Source: a bacterium (lineage in GTDB: Bacteria; Pseudomonadota; Gammaproteobacteria; Burkholderiales; SG8-41). From it: a stretch of DNA of 32,412 bases. Shown here piece by piece: positions 18,945 to 28,367 of the stretch; within the stretch, counting starts at the first letter, position 1; every line of letters starts with the position of its first letter. The DNA lies in NCBI GenBank assembly GCA_027310225.1, contig DAIDBG010000094.1:1-32412 (forward strand), in the 5' to 3' direction. The notes below the pieces were generated by a model. The model saw only the letters and a program-made list of their open reading frames with translations. It did no database searches and was not told where the DNA came from. The translations under genes and the position numbers were made by a program.

Positions 18945-20177
18945 ATGACGCCGGAGGTCCAGTTCGGCTCGCTGCTCGTCCTCGCGGTGGCCGCCTTCCT
19001 CGTTCCGCTCGCGCTCGCTCTGTTGCCGGGCCCCGCCGTGCCCACGATCGTCGGCGAGGTCCTCGCCGGCGTGCTGCTCGGGAAAAGCGGCCTCGGCTGG
19101 ATCTTGCCCGGACCGTGGCACGATTTCCTGTTCCTGTTCGGCCTGGCGTTCCTGCTGTTCCTCGCCGGGCTCGAGATCGATTTCGGCGCCCTGCGCGCGC
19201 CCCGCGCAGGGGCGCGCGCATCGGTGCTCGACAACCCGCTCGCGCTCGCCGGTCTTGTCATGGTGCTGCGGCTTGCGCTCGCCTTCGCCATCACCATTCC
19301 GCTCGCGGCTGCCGGGCTGCTCCCGGGCCCGACGCTCGTCGCCTTCCTGCTCGTCTCGACATCGCTCGGCGCAATCCTCTCCGTCCTGCGCGAGCGCGAT
19401 CTGCTGCACGGCCCCTACGGGCAGCTCCTCATGGTCACGACGGCGGTAGCCGACTTCGGCACGACTCTGCTGCTCACCGTCTTCTTCTCGGTTGATGCCC
19501 GCTCGACCGGCGCGCGCCTCGCGCTCGTTGCCCTGCTCGTGCTCCTCGGCATCGCGCTCGTCGCGGGGTTGCGCCGGGTCGCGCGGGTGCGTTCGGTCGG
19601 CACGCTCGTCGAGCGGCTCGCCGGCGCCACCGCGCAGATCCGCATCCGCGGCGCGTTCGCGCTGCTGCTGGTGTTCGCCGCCCTCGCGGAGCGTCTCGGT
19701 CTCGAGGTGATCCTCGGCGCGTTCATTGCCGGGGCCATCATCTCGTCGCTCTCGGTGGCGCGCGAGCACCCGCTCTTCCAAGTGAAGATTGACGCCGTCG
19801 GGTACGGGTTCTTCGTGCCGGTCTTCTTCATCCTCACCGGCGCGCGGCTCGACGTGCCGGCGCTGCTCGCGAGCCCCGAGGCCCTCGTGCTCGTCCCGAT
19901 CCTGCTGGTCGCGATCTTCATCGTGAAGGCGGTGCCGGCCTGGCTCTATCGCCGCCTCTACGGCCCGCGCGAATGCCTCGCCGCCGGTGCCCTGCTGTCG
20001 GCGCAGCTCACGCTGACGATCGCGGGCGTCGAGATCGGCCGTTTACTCGGCATGATCAACGCGGCGCTCGGCTCGGCGCTCGTCATCGTCGCGTTGCTCA
20101 GCGTGTTGATCGCCCCGGTCGCTTTCGCGCGCCTTTACCCACGCGCGCCGAGCGCGACGCCGCCGGCCTTGACCTGA
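18945..20177 (+). CDS. cation:proton antiporter (Kef/CPA2-type membrane protein)
   Basis: Likely ATG at 18945; multi-TM, PTIVGEVLAGVLLGKSGLGWI, FLFLAGLEIDF, ADFGTTLLLTVFF, LGAFIAGAIISSLS, FFVPVFFILTGARLD. Confidence 0.85.
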   Translation: MTPEVQFGSLLVLAVAAFLVPLALALLPGPAVPTIVGEVLAGVLLGKSGLGWILPGPWHDFLFLFGLAFLLFLAGLEIDFGALRAPRAGARASVLDNPLALAGLVMVLRLALAFAITIPLAAAGLLPGPTLVAFLLVSTSLGAILSVLRERDLLHGPYGQLLMVTTAVADFGTTLLLTVFFSVDARSTGARLALVALLVLLGIALVAGLRRVARVRSVGTLVERLAGATAQIRIRGAFALLLVFAALAERLGLEVILGAFIAGAIISSLSVAREHPLFQVKIDAVGYGFFVPVFFILTGARLDVPALLASPEALVLVPILLVAIFIVKAVPAWLYRRLYGPRECLAAGALLSAQLTLTIAGVEIGRLLGMINAALGSALVIVALLSVLIAPVAFARLYPRAPSATPPALT

Positions 20178-20225
20178 GGAAATCGAAACTTCAACATTTT
20201 GTCCCGATTCAGGAGGAGCAAAGAT

Positions 20226-21188
20226 ATGAGTTCAAATTATGCGGGCATCGTCGGCGCGCCGGTGACGCCTTTCAAAGCTGACAACAGCGTCGATTACGAC
20301 ACGTTTGCGAAACAAGTCAATTTCCTGATCGAGAACGGGGTCCGCCTGATCGCGCATCCGATGCACATCGGCGAATCGGTGAATCTCACCGATGCAGAGC
20401 GCAAGGAGCTGGCGCGCGTGCTGGTGAGCGCGGCCGGGGGCCGGGTGCCAACGTTCGTGCACGTTTCGTCCGCGGGGACGGATCTTTCAATCGATCTGGC
20501 GAAACACAGCGTGAAGGCGGGTGCAACCGGTGTGGTGCTGCTTGCGCCTTACTATTGGCGGTCGGGGCCGCGCGCGATTGTGGAACACTTCACCTCCGTG
20601 AGCGATGCCTGCGGCGGAAAACTCATCGCTTACAACAATCCGAAAGCGACCAATGTGGAGCTGGGACCGGAGATCCTCGAGCAGCTTATGAGCAGGGTGT
20701 CTGGTTTCGTCGCCATCAAGGATGCGACGTTTCACATGGAGACGTTCACGGACATCTGTGCGCTGATTGCTGACAAATCGAAAGATATCGCGGTGTATAC
20801 AGGAGTCGAGCACATGCTGACGTCAATACCGGTCGGGGGCAGTGGTTGTTTCTCTGCGTGCAGCGAGATCGCGCCGCGGATGGTGGGAGAACTTTTCGAG
20901 GCGTGCATGAAAGCCGACATTCCGAGGGCGCGCGAGCTGCAATACAAGGTCCGGCGCGTGCTCAGGGTCGCGCAGCGCAACTATCCGTCGACCATCAAGT
21001 ACGTGATGGAGCTGATGGGACGTCCAGTAGGTTTGACACGCAAGCCGATTCAGCCGCCGACTGCCGAGGACAAGGCATGGGCGAAGGCGGAGCTCGACGC
21101 GCTGGGTGTATTTGAAAGCGAACCTCGCGGGTGGAGCGTGTCGGGAACGCAGAGCCGGGGATCGAAGCAGCGTTCTTCGGCAGTCTGA
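20226..21188 (+). CDS. dihydrodipicolinate synthase/N-acetylneuraminate lyase family protein
   Basis: ATG at 20226 preceded by AGGAGG; GIVGAPVTPFKADNSVDYDTFAKQVNFLIENGVRLIAHPMHIGES..., GVVLLAPYYWR, IAYNNPKATNVEL, FVAIKDATFHME. Confidence 0.88.
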   Translation: MSSNYAGIVGAPVTPFKADNSVDYDTFAKQVNFLIENGVRLIAHPMHIGESVNLTDAERKELARVLVSAAGGRVPTFVHVSSAGTDLSIDLAKHSVKAGATGVVLLAPYYWRSGPRAIVEHFTSVSDACGGKLIAYNNPKATNVELGPEILEQLMSRVSGFVAIKDATFHMETFTDICALIADKSKDIAVYTGVEHMLTSIPVGGSGCFSACSEIAPRMVGELFEACMKADIPRARELQYKVRRVLRVAQRNYPSTIKYVMELMGRPVGLTRKPIQPPTAEDKAWAKAELDALGVFESEPRGWSVSGTQSRGSKQRSSAV

Positions 21189-21218
21189 GCGAATGGTGGC
21201 AACCGAGGAGGAAGGTTT

Positions 21219-22757
21219 ATGAGGAAGTTACTGTTGGTGCTCGCCGCATTGTCACTGGCGGTGGGAGGAGTTTTTCCGCAAGCGATCGCAGCGAAGACGA
21301 TAAAAGACACCACGATCACGATCAGTCTGGGCTCCGAGCTCGAGACCATGGACCCGCATACGTCGAGTTCGGCGCTGGCGACCGCAATACATCGCTACGT
21401 GTTCGACACGCTCATGCATCGGCCGACCGGGGCCAACACGCTGGTGCCGTGGGCAGCCAAAGAGGTCATTCAGGTCGATCCGAAGACGCTCGAGTTTCGC
21501 ATGCGTGAAGGCGTGAAGTTCACGAACGGCGAGGACGTCGATGCGCAGGCGGTACGGTTCAGTCTCATGCGGCCGCTGCAGCCGAACTTCAAGACAGTGC
21601 AGGGACCGCTTTTCCGGGTCATCGACCGCGTCGAAGTGGTGAGCAAATGGGTGGTGCGGGTTTACATGAAATCGCCGGATCCAGGGTTACTGCGACGGCT
21701 CGCCGACTGGGGCCAGTTAGTACCACCCAAGTATTACTCGGGGCTCACCCCGGAAGACGCCGCGATCAAACCCATCGGTAGCGGCCCATACCGGCTTGCG
21801 CGCTGGGAGAGCGGCGTCGAGATGGTGTTCGAAGCGAATCCGAATTATTGGAAACCGGACGCGCCAAAGGTCAAGACCGTGCGCGTGGTGCCGATCCGGG
21901 AAGATGGTACCAAAGTGGCGGCGCTGCTGAAGAAAGAAGTCGATCTGATTAATCAGGTGCCGGCACAATACATTCCGAAGATCGAATCGGCGCCCGGTAC
22001 CAAGGTCGTGGCGGTGCGTGGGACGCGTGTGTTCCATCTGGGATTCACCCACAACATCGATTCACCGCTGAAGGACATCCGCGTGCGGCAGGCGATTGCG
22101 TATGCCATCGACCGCAACGTCATCGTCAAGAACGTGGTCGAGGGCCGTGGCATCGTTGCCAATCAACCGCTGCACGAATGGACTGAAGGCTACGACCCGA
22201 AGCGAACTTGGCCCTACGATTACAATCCCGAGAAGAGCAGGCAGTTGCTTGCCGCCGCGGGATATCCAAATGGGTTCGACATCGACTATCTGTCGACCGA
22301 CGGGCGCTACACCAAGGACAAGGAGGTGGCGCAGGCGATTGCGGGGTTCCTGCAGACAGTGGGTATCCGGGTCAGGTTTCAAGCGGTGGCGTGGAAGCGG
22401 TACGTGGACATTTTCAGGGCGCGGAACAAGCCCGGCACGAAGCCGTTCATCTACTATATCGGTTACGGCAACGGTACGGGCGATTCCGATGCCGCGTTGA
22501 GCGCGATCGCTTCCTGCAAAGGCGCGTGGAGCGCCTACTGCAATCCGCAGATCGACAAGGCGCTGGATGAGGCCGCGTCGACCGTGGATATGAAGAAACG
22601 GGCCACGATATTCGAGGACATTACGCGACGGCTGGCGAACGACGTCGCGCAGGTCATGTTGTGGCAGGAAGATTCGGTGTACGGCATGCAAAAGGACATC
22701 ATCTGGAACGTTCGCAACGACGACCGCGTTTATGCTTGGGAACTCGATCGTCGCTGA
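21219..22757 (+). CDS. ABC transporter substrate-binding protein (SBP family 5, peptide/opine-type)
   Basis: Signal peptide MRKLLLVLAALSLAVGGVFPQAIAAK; ETMDPHTSSSALATAIHRYVFDTL, ...FRMREGVKFTNGEDVDAQAVRFSL..., GSGPYRLARWESG. Confidence 0.93.
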   Translation: MRKLLLVLAALSLAVGGVFPQAIAAKTIKDTTITISLGSELETMDPHTSSSALATAIHRYVFDTLMHRPTGANTLVPWAAKEVIQVDPKTLEFRMREGVKFTNGEDVDAQAVRFSLMRPLQPNFKTVQGPLFRVIDRVEVVSKWVVRVYMKSPDPGLLRRLADWGQLVPPKYYSGLTPEDAAIKPIGSGPYRLARWESGVEMVFEANPNYWKPDAPKVKTVRVVPIREDGTKVAALLKKEVDLINQVPAQYIPKIESAPGTKVVAVRGTRVFHLGFTHNIDSPLKDIRVRQAIAYAIDRNVIVKNVVEGRGIVANQPLHEWTEGYDPKRTWPYDYNPEKSRQLLAAAGYPNGFDIDYLSTDGRYTKDKEVAQAIAGFLQTVGIRVRFQAVAWKRYVDIFRARNKPGTKPFIYYIGYGNGTGDSDAALSAIASCKGAWSAYCNPQIDKALDEAASTVDMKKRATIFEDITRRLANDVAQVMLWQEDSVYGMQKDIIWNVRNDDRVYAWELDRR

Positions 22758-22847
22758 GCAAAGTCCGCCGACTATGGCATTCCCGGCCTGAATGCGCGGC
22801 TCGATCTAAGGGAACGGCGCGCCAAAACCCATCCGCGAGAACCAACG

Positions 22848-23849
22848 ATGTTTCGCTACATCGCCGGGCGCTGCCTGCAGGCAGTCGTCGTTCTGGTCGG
22901 GATCATCGCGATCTCCTTTGCGATCCTGCATTTGACCGGCGATCCTGCGGCACTGCTGCTGCCGGAAAGCGCTACCGAGCAGGACTACCAGGAAATCAAA
23001 TCCCGGATGGGGTTTGACCGGCCGCTGGCCGAGCAATTCGTGCAATACATGGCGCGTGCGGCGCGCCTGGATTTCGGTGTCTCGTACCAGCAGTATCGCC
23101 CCGCCATGACGATCGTGCTCGAGCGCTTGCCCGCGACGTTCGAGCTCGCGATGGTTGCCTTCATGATTGCCCTCCTTATTGCGTTGCCGGTCGGAATTCT
23201 GTCGGCGACGCATCGCAATACCGCGGTCGATTACGCCGCGATGTCGACGGCCCTGTTGGGACAATCCATGCCGAATTTCTGGCTAGGGCTCATCTTGATC
23301 CTTGTCTTCTCGCTCGGGCTCGATTTACTGCCGACTTCGGGTCGCGTGAGCTACGGGATCGAACAGCGCGCCGTCACGGGCTTCTATCTGTTCGAGGGCC
23401 TGTTTCGGCTTGACTGGGTGCTGTTCGCCGATGCCTTGAAGCGCGTCATTCTTCCCGCTGTTACTGCGGGATTGTATTCTTCGGCGCGCCTCACAAGGCT
23501 GGTGCGCTCGAGCATGCTGGACGTGCTGTCGGAGGACTATGTACGCACCGCGCGCGCCAAGGGTCTTTCGGAAGGGGTAGTCGTCAACGTTCACGCGCTC
23601 AAGAATGCGGGCATTCCTCTGGTCACCATGGCCGGGATCGAACTTGGTTTGCTGCTCGGCGGGACCGTCGTCACGGAAACGGTGTTCGCCTGGCCGGGAA
23701 TCGGCTTGCTCACGATCCAAGCGTTGCAGAACGACGATTTTCCTGTAATTCAAGCGGCGGTGTTCCTGCTCGCCCTCATTTTCGTTGTGGTGAACCTTGT
23801 CGTGGACCTGTTGTACGCCGCGCTCGATCCAAGGATACGCTATGCATGA
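22848..23849 (+). CDS. ABC transporter permease (DppB/OppB-like)
   Basis: MFRYIAGRCLQAVVVLVGIIAISFAILHLTGDPAALLLP...; ARLTRLVRSSMLDVLSEDYVRTARAKGLSEGVVVNVHALKNAGIPLVTMAGI. Confidence 0.94.
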   Translation: MFRYIAGRCLQAVVVLVGIIAISFAILHLTGDPAALLLPESATEQDYQEIKSRMGFDRPLAEQFVQYMARAARLDFGVSYQQYRPAMTIVLERLPATFELAMVAFMIALLIALPVGILSATHRNTAVDYAAMSTALLGQSMPNFWLGLILILVFSLGLDLLPTSGRVSYGIEQRAVTGFYLFEGLFRLDWVLFADALKRVILPAVTAGLYSSARLTRLVRSSMLDVLSEDYVRTARAKGLSEGVVVNVHALKNAGIPLVTMAGIELGLLLGGTVVTETVFAWPGIGLLTIQALQNDDFPVIQAAVFLLALIFVVVNLVVDLLYAALDPRIRYA

Positions 23850-24756
23850 ACCGGGCGATGCCAGTGTAATTGCGCCTGATTTGATGCGTGACGAGCGCAC
23901 CTCGGCGCTCGCTGACGCGTGGAGAAGCCTGCTGCGCAACAAGCTGGCACTATTCGGAGCAGTGATTCTCGCCGCCGTCGTTGCCATGGCCGTCTTCTCG
24001 CCGTGGATCGCGCCGTACGATCCTTCGCTGCAGATTCCGTGGGAGGGGCGGCGGCAGCCGCTGACGCTGTTCGACAGCGGCCGGTTCGTGCTTCTAGGCA
24101 CCGACCAGCTCGGCCGCGATCTGCTCTCGCGCATTGTATATGCCTCGCGCGTCACGCTCGTCGTTTCGTTTACCGCCGTGGCGGTCTCCGGATTGATCGG
24201 GCTCATCATCGGTGTCATCGCCGGCTACCTCGGCAGCTGGGTCGATGCCGTGTGTATGCGGCTCGTGGATATCTTCCTCGCCTTCCCGTTCGAATTGCTT
24301 GCGCTTTCAATTGTTGCGGTGACCGGTCCCAGCCTGTCAGTGGTGGTAGTGGTGATCGCACTGCGGGTTTGGGTTGTCTACGCTCGGGTCGTTCGCGGTG
24401 CGACATTGGCGGCAAAGGAAAAGGATTTCGTTCAGGCGGCGGTGGCCCTCGGTGCCAGCGAGCTGCGGGTTGTGCTGGTCCACGTGCTCCCGAACGTCGT
24501 GACTCCAGCGATTGTCATTGCGACGCTTTACGTCGGCCGGGTGATTCTGATCGAATCGGCGCTGAGCTTTCTCGGAGTCGGCGTTCCGGGATCGACGCCG
24601 ACGTGGGGCGGCATACTTGGCGACGGCCGGGCTTATATCGATACCGCGTGGTGGATTGCGTTCTTTCCCGGGCTGGCGATCATGATCACGGTGCTGGGCG
24701 TGAATCTGGTCGGCGACTGGGTGCGCGATTATCTCGATCCGCGCATCCAAGCATGA
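23842..24756 (+). CDS. ABC transporter permease (DppC/OppC-like)
   Basis: Internal ATG at 23842 overlapping the upstream gene by 8 nt; LLGTDQLGRDLLSRIVYASRVTLVVS, ...KEKDFVQAAVALGASELRVVLVHVLPNVVTPAIV. Confidence 0.94.
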   Translation: MHEPGDASVIAPDLMRDERTSALADAWRSLLRNKLALFGAVILAAVVAMAVFSPWIAPYDPSLQIPWEGRRQPLTLFDSGRFVLLGTDQLGRDLLSRIVYASRVTLVVSFTAVAVSGLIGLIIGVIAGYLGSWVDAVCMRLVDIFLAFPFELLALSIVAVTGPSLSVVVVVIALRVWVVYARVVRGATLAAKEKDFVQAAVALGASELRVVLVHVLPNVVTPAIVIATLYVGRVILIESALSFLGVGVPGSTPTWGGILGDGRAYIDTAWWIAFFPGLAIMITVLGVNLVGDWVRDYLDPRIQA

Positions 24757-24801
24757 ATGCCGCCGCAGATGGACACCGGAATCGTTGAATAGGTTTCGAG
24801 C

Positions 24802-25782
24802 GTGAACGACATCCTGCTCAGGGCCGACAACCTGACGAAGTACTTTGCAGTGCGCCGCGGTTTTCCGGCCCGGCGGCTGCGGCAAGTGCATGCGGTCGAT
24901 GGCGTGAGCTTCGGATTGCGCCGGCAGGAAGTCCTGGGCGTGGTCGGCGAAAGCGGCTGCGGCAAGTCGACGATCGGCAGAATGGTCGTGCGTCTGATCG
25001 AGCCGACTTCAGGCAAGGTGGTTTTCGATGGCGTGGACATTACTGCGCTCGCGAAGCGTGATCTGCGTAATTGGCGGCGCAGGCTGCAGATCATATTCCA
25101 GGACCCTTATTCTTCGCTCAACCCGCGCCTGACTATCGGCAGCATCGTCGCAGAACCATTGGTCATCCACAAGCTTTGCACGAAAACTGAGATCCGGAAC
25201 CGCGTCGCGGACCTGCTGAAGAAAGTCGGGATGTCTCCTGACCACATGCGCAGGTACCCGCACGAGCTCTCGGGCGGCCAGCGTCAGCGCATAGGCATCG
25301 CCAGGGCACTGATCGTGAATCCGGAGCTGATCGTCGCCGATGAGCCGGTGAGTGCGCTCGACGTGTCGGTCCAGGCGCAAGTGCTGAACCTGCTCGGTGA
25401 CCTCAAGGAAGAATTCCGCTTATCGCTCATCATGATTTCGCACAACATGTCGGTGATCCAGCACGCCAGCGACCGTGTGGCCGTCATGTACCTCGGGCAG
25501 ATCGTGGAACTCGCAGCCGCGGATGAGGTGGTCATGGCGCCATGCCATCCTTACACGGTGGCGCTGGTGTCAGCGGTTCCGGTTCCTGATCCCCGCGCGA
25601 AGAAAGAGCGGATACTACTCAAGGGCGACGTTCCAAGCCCGATCGATCCGCCCGCGGGCTGCCGTTTTCATACGCGCTGTCCGCATGCGAAACCGCGATG
25701 TGCAACCGAGCAGCCGGAATTAAGAGAGGTACGCTCGGCGCATTTTGCTGCCTGCCATTTCAGCGAGGAGCTATACGCGTAG
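24802..25782 (+). CDS. ABC transporter ATP-binding protein (DppF/OppF-like)
   Basis: GTG start; Walker [10 protein letters not shown], signature [15 protein letters not shown], Walker [15 protein letters not shown]-terminal oligopeptide-type [14 protein letters not shown]. Confidence 0.94.
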   Translation: MNDILLRADNLTKYFAVRRGFPARRLRQVHAVDGVSFGLRRQEVLGVVGESGCGKSTIGRMVVRLIEPTSGKVVFDGVDITALAKRDLRNWRRRLQIIFQDPYSSLNPRLTIGSIVAEPLVIHKLCTKTEIRNRVADLLKKVGMSPDHMRRYPHELSGGQRQRIGIARALIVNPELIVADEPVSALDVSVQAQVLNLLGDLKEEFRLSLIMISHNMSVIQHASDRVAVMYLGQIVELAAADEVVMAPCHPYTVALVSAVPVPDPRAKKERILLKGDVPSPIDPPAGCRFHTRCPHAKPRCATEQPELREVRSAHFAACHFSEELYA

Positions 25783-25813
25783 GATTTTGCCGGACTTGGT
25801 CCGGCAAAATCCT
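25781..25813. repeat. perfect 15-bp-arm palindrome at the end of the dppF-like gene, in a convergent intergenic region
   Basis: AGGATTTTGCCGGAC-TTG-GTCCGGCAAAATCCT; arms are exact reverse complements; starts within the stop codon; no T-tract follows. Confidence 0.85.
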
Positions 25814-25837
25814 TATAGCACGTAACAAAATGAGTTT

Positions 25838-25873
25838 CCCCGCTCCCCTGCTCACGGAGGGCAGGGGAAGGGG
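25838..25873. terminator. second stem-loop in the convergent intergenic region (possible bidirectional transcript end)
   Basis: CCCC-GCT-CCCCTGC-(9 nt)-GCAGGGG-AA-GGGG; no U-tract, so not a classic intrinsic terminator. Confidence 0.4.
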
Positions 25874-25895
25874 CACAGAAACGTTACGGGCGCGC

Positions 25896-26951
25896 TTAAG
25901 AGCCGGTGTGAGGGCTCAAGTTCGACGGGCTGGACAGGCTGCTCGGCGGCGAGCCGTAAAGCCAGCATCGCACGCAATGGCCGGATGTGGTTTGCAGTAA
26001 CGCCGGCTCTTCGCTGGAACAGACAGGAAGCGCCTTCGGACAGCGCGGTTGAAACGCGCAACCCCGCGGCAGATTGGCGGGACTGGGCACGACGCCGGGA
26101 ATTGCGTGGAGTTTTCTTTCTTTCGGTTCGGAACGCTTCATTCTGAGTCGCGGAATGGAGTCAAGCAGCCCTGACGTATATGGGTGCAGCGGCTGCTCGA
26201 AGATTCGCTCGACGCTCGATTCTTCGACGATCCTGCCCGCGTACATGACGGCGACGCGGTCGCAGGTTTCGGCGACGAGTCCCATGTCATGGGAAATGAA
26301 TGCGATAGCGGTCGAGTATTCCTTTTGCAGCGCGGCCATGAGATCGATGATCTGCGCCTGGATGGTGACATCGAGCGCGGTGGTTGGCTCGTCCGCGAGC
26401 AGAACTTCCGGATTGCAGGCGAGCGCCATCGCGATCATCACACGCTGTCGCATTCCGCCAGATAACTGGTGCGGATATTCCTTGATGCGCTGGGCAGGCA
26501 GAGAAATGCCAACCTTGTCGAGCATGTTAGTTGCGTAGTCGAGCGCTTCATGCTTTCCCATTTTGAGGTGCAGCTCGACTGTCTCGGCGATTTGCCGGCC
26601 GATCGTGAACACCGGGTTCAAGCTCGTCATCGGCTCCTGAAAAATCATGGCGATTTTGTTGCCGCGGATTTTGCGCAGCTCGCCGGCAGGCAGCGCGATC
26701 AGGTTTTCGCCGTGAAATAAAATTCCCGCGCCCGACACGCTGCCGGGCGGACGCGGAATCAGGCCGAGTATGGCGAGAGCGGTCACCGATTTGCCTGAAC
26801 CGGATTCGCCGACGATGCCCAGCGTTTCGCCGCGCTTAAGCTCGAAGCTCACACCGTTGACGGCGCGGACCGTTCCTCCTGAGGGCGTATCGAATCGTAC
26901 GTCGAGCTCCCGGACGGCGAGCACACTCGATTCGGCCGGCTGCCGATCCAT
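25896..26951 (-). CDS. ABC transporter ATP-binding protein (DppD/OppD-like)
   Basis: Walker A GESGSGKS, LSGGMRQRVMIAMALACNPEVLLADEPTTALDVTIQAQI, C-terminal RGCAFQPRCPKALPVC. Confidence 0.94.
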   Translation of the reverse strand: MDRQPAESSVLAVRELDVRFDTPSGGTVRAVNGVSFELKRGETLGIVGESGSGKSVTALAILGLIPRPPGSVSGAGILFHGENLIALPAGELRKIRGNKIAMIFQEPMTSLNPVFTIGRQIAETVELHLKMGKHEALDYATNMLDKVGISLPAQRIKEYPHQLSGGMRQRVMIAMALACNPEVLLADEPTTALDVTIQAQIIDLMAALQKEYSTAIAFISHDMGLVAETCDRVAVMYAGRIVEESSVERIFEQPLHPYTSGLLDSIPRLRMKRSEPKERKLHAIPGVVPSPANLPRGCAFQPRCPKALPVCSSEEPALLQTTSGHCVRCWLYGSPPSSLSSPSNLSPHTGS

Positions 26952-27016
26952 TTGTCAGTCAGCTCCGGCCAACTCGTAATCTTTTCTTGTAAGGCGTAGC
27001 CTTCACCCCTCTGCCC

Positions 27017-28063
27017 TCACCGCTCCCTGAACCGGAACGGTCCGCCGTACTTCTCGAGAATGCGTGTGTAATCGCCCTCGTAGATGCGATCGTATTCCTC
27101 GAGCCAGCCGTCGAGGTTGCCGTTACGCCAGTATTCGTAGTCCATCGAATAGGGGCTCGGTTCGCACAGTTCCTGATAGAGCGAAGGATCCCGTTCGTAG
27201 ATCTGGCCGGGGCGGCAGCCGATGGGACGGAAGCCGGGCTCGGGAACCGACATGTTCTCCTCGTCGAAATTCCGGGTGCGCAGATAGCGCAGCCGTTCCA
27301 TGTCGAGATCCGTTATGAGCACGCCCGGCTCGGTGAGCTTGCCTTCCATGCGCTCCGGACCCGCCGCAATGGCGCCCGCGGACATCTGCGTCCGATAATC
27401 GAAATGCTCGGCAACATAGAGATTCTGCGTTGACAGCACGTAGCACAGATTCTCCGCCGCTCGCGCGCGGGCGAGGCAGTACCATGTGTCCTGTATTGCG
27501 AGCCCGGTCTGGCTATGCCTGCCGTGCACCGGGGAAACGATGATCTCCGCGCCGCGCAGCATGAGCATGCGCGGCAGCTCGGGGCACCACAGCTCGCTGC
27601 AGATGAGCAACCCGACCTTTCCGAGCTCGGTGTCCACGACGATCCGCTTCTTGCCCGGCAACAAATGCGCTTTCCCGCCGTAGAGATAGGCGTTGAGCGG
27701 CGGCGTATCGGGCTGCTGACGCAGATAGCATGCGAGCTCGCGGCCGTCCGGGCCGAACATTCTCAGCGTGAGCAGATGCGCACCCGGCACATCGCTTGTC
27801 ACCACGTTGCCCGCGATGATGTACAGCGCGTGCTGTTTCGCCTTTTTCTTCAATTCCTCGACGGGATCGAACGGAAACTTCGGATTGTCGAGCGGACCCG
27901 TCATCGGTCCCGGATAGCCTTCGGGATAGAGCACGAGCTGAGCGCCTTTGCGTGCGGCCTCATCCGCGTACTCGATGGCGCGCTCGGCGTTCTGCCACTC
28001 GGCTTCGCCATAATAGGAATGCGGCAGAACGATGCCGACCCGGACGCTCGCTGGCTGTACCAT
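27017..28063 (-). CDS. carbon-nitrogen hydrolase (nitrilase superfamily)
   Basis: VRVGIVLPHSYYGEAEWQNAERAIEYADEAARKGAQLVLYPEGYPGP (Glu motif), GKVGLLICSELWCPELPRMLMLRGAEIIVSP (Cys motif); GGAGG ribosome-binding site upstream. Confidence 0.85.
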   Translation of the reverse strand: MVQPASVRVGIVLPHSYYGEAEWQNAERAIEYADEAARKGAQLVLYPEGYPGPMTGPLDNPKFPFDPVEELKKKAKQHALYIIAGNVVTSDVPGAHLLTLRMFGPDGRELACYLRQQPDTPPLNAYLYGGKAHLLPGKKRIVVDTELGKVGLLICSELWCPELPRMLMLRGAEIIVSPVHGRHSQTGLAIQDTWYCLARARAAENLCYVLSTQNLYVAEHFDYRTQMSAGAIAAGPERMEGKLTEPGVLITDLDMERLRYLRTRNFDEENMSVPEPGFRPIGCRPGQIYERDPSLYQELCEPSPYSMDYEYWRNGNLDGWLEEYDRIYEGDYTRILEKYGGPFRFRER

Positions 28064-28115
28064 GAAATACGCCTCCTCGACAAGTCTGAACCGCTGCGCG
28101 GGCGCGGCGATCGCT

Positions 28116-28367
28116 CTACCGAAGATCGCACGCAGCCTGCCACGCCCATGTTACCGGTGTGGCGGGCGCAGCGGCAAATGAATTTTCCTTTTTCACCAGC
28201 GCGGCGATGCACTCCCCGTTGATGCAGTTCTGCAGCGACACTACGAAGCCGTCAGGAGCGAGATCGTGTGGCGTTTGGACCCGGTCACGCCCGAGAGCTC
28301 GATGCCGCTCGCGCGCATGTACTCGACGTGCTCCGGCCACGGATCAATCAACGAGAAACGAATCACC
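28116..28367 (-). pseudogene. degraded 2-dehydropantoate 2-reductase (ketopantoate reductase)-like remnant
   Basis: One minus frame reads GDSFLVDPWPEHVEYMRASGIELSGVTG then runs to a stop; a second frame reads LAPDGFVVSLQNCINGECIAALVKKENSF. Both resemble PanE/ApbA segments that are normally well separated. N-terminal GxGxxG region, intervening residues and C-terminal domain are absent. Confidence 0.55.

Noticed and set aside
25838-25873. GC-rich hairpin as a classic Rho-independent terminator
   Set aside because: Stem-loop is real but no U-tract follows on either strand, so only a tentative transcript-end call is kept.
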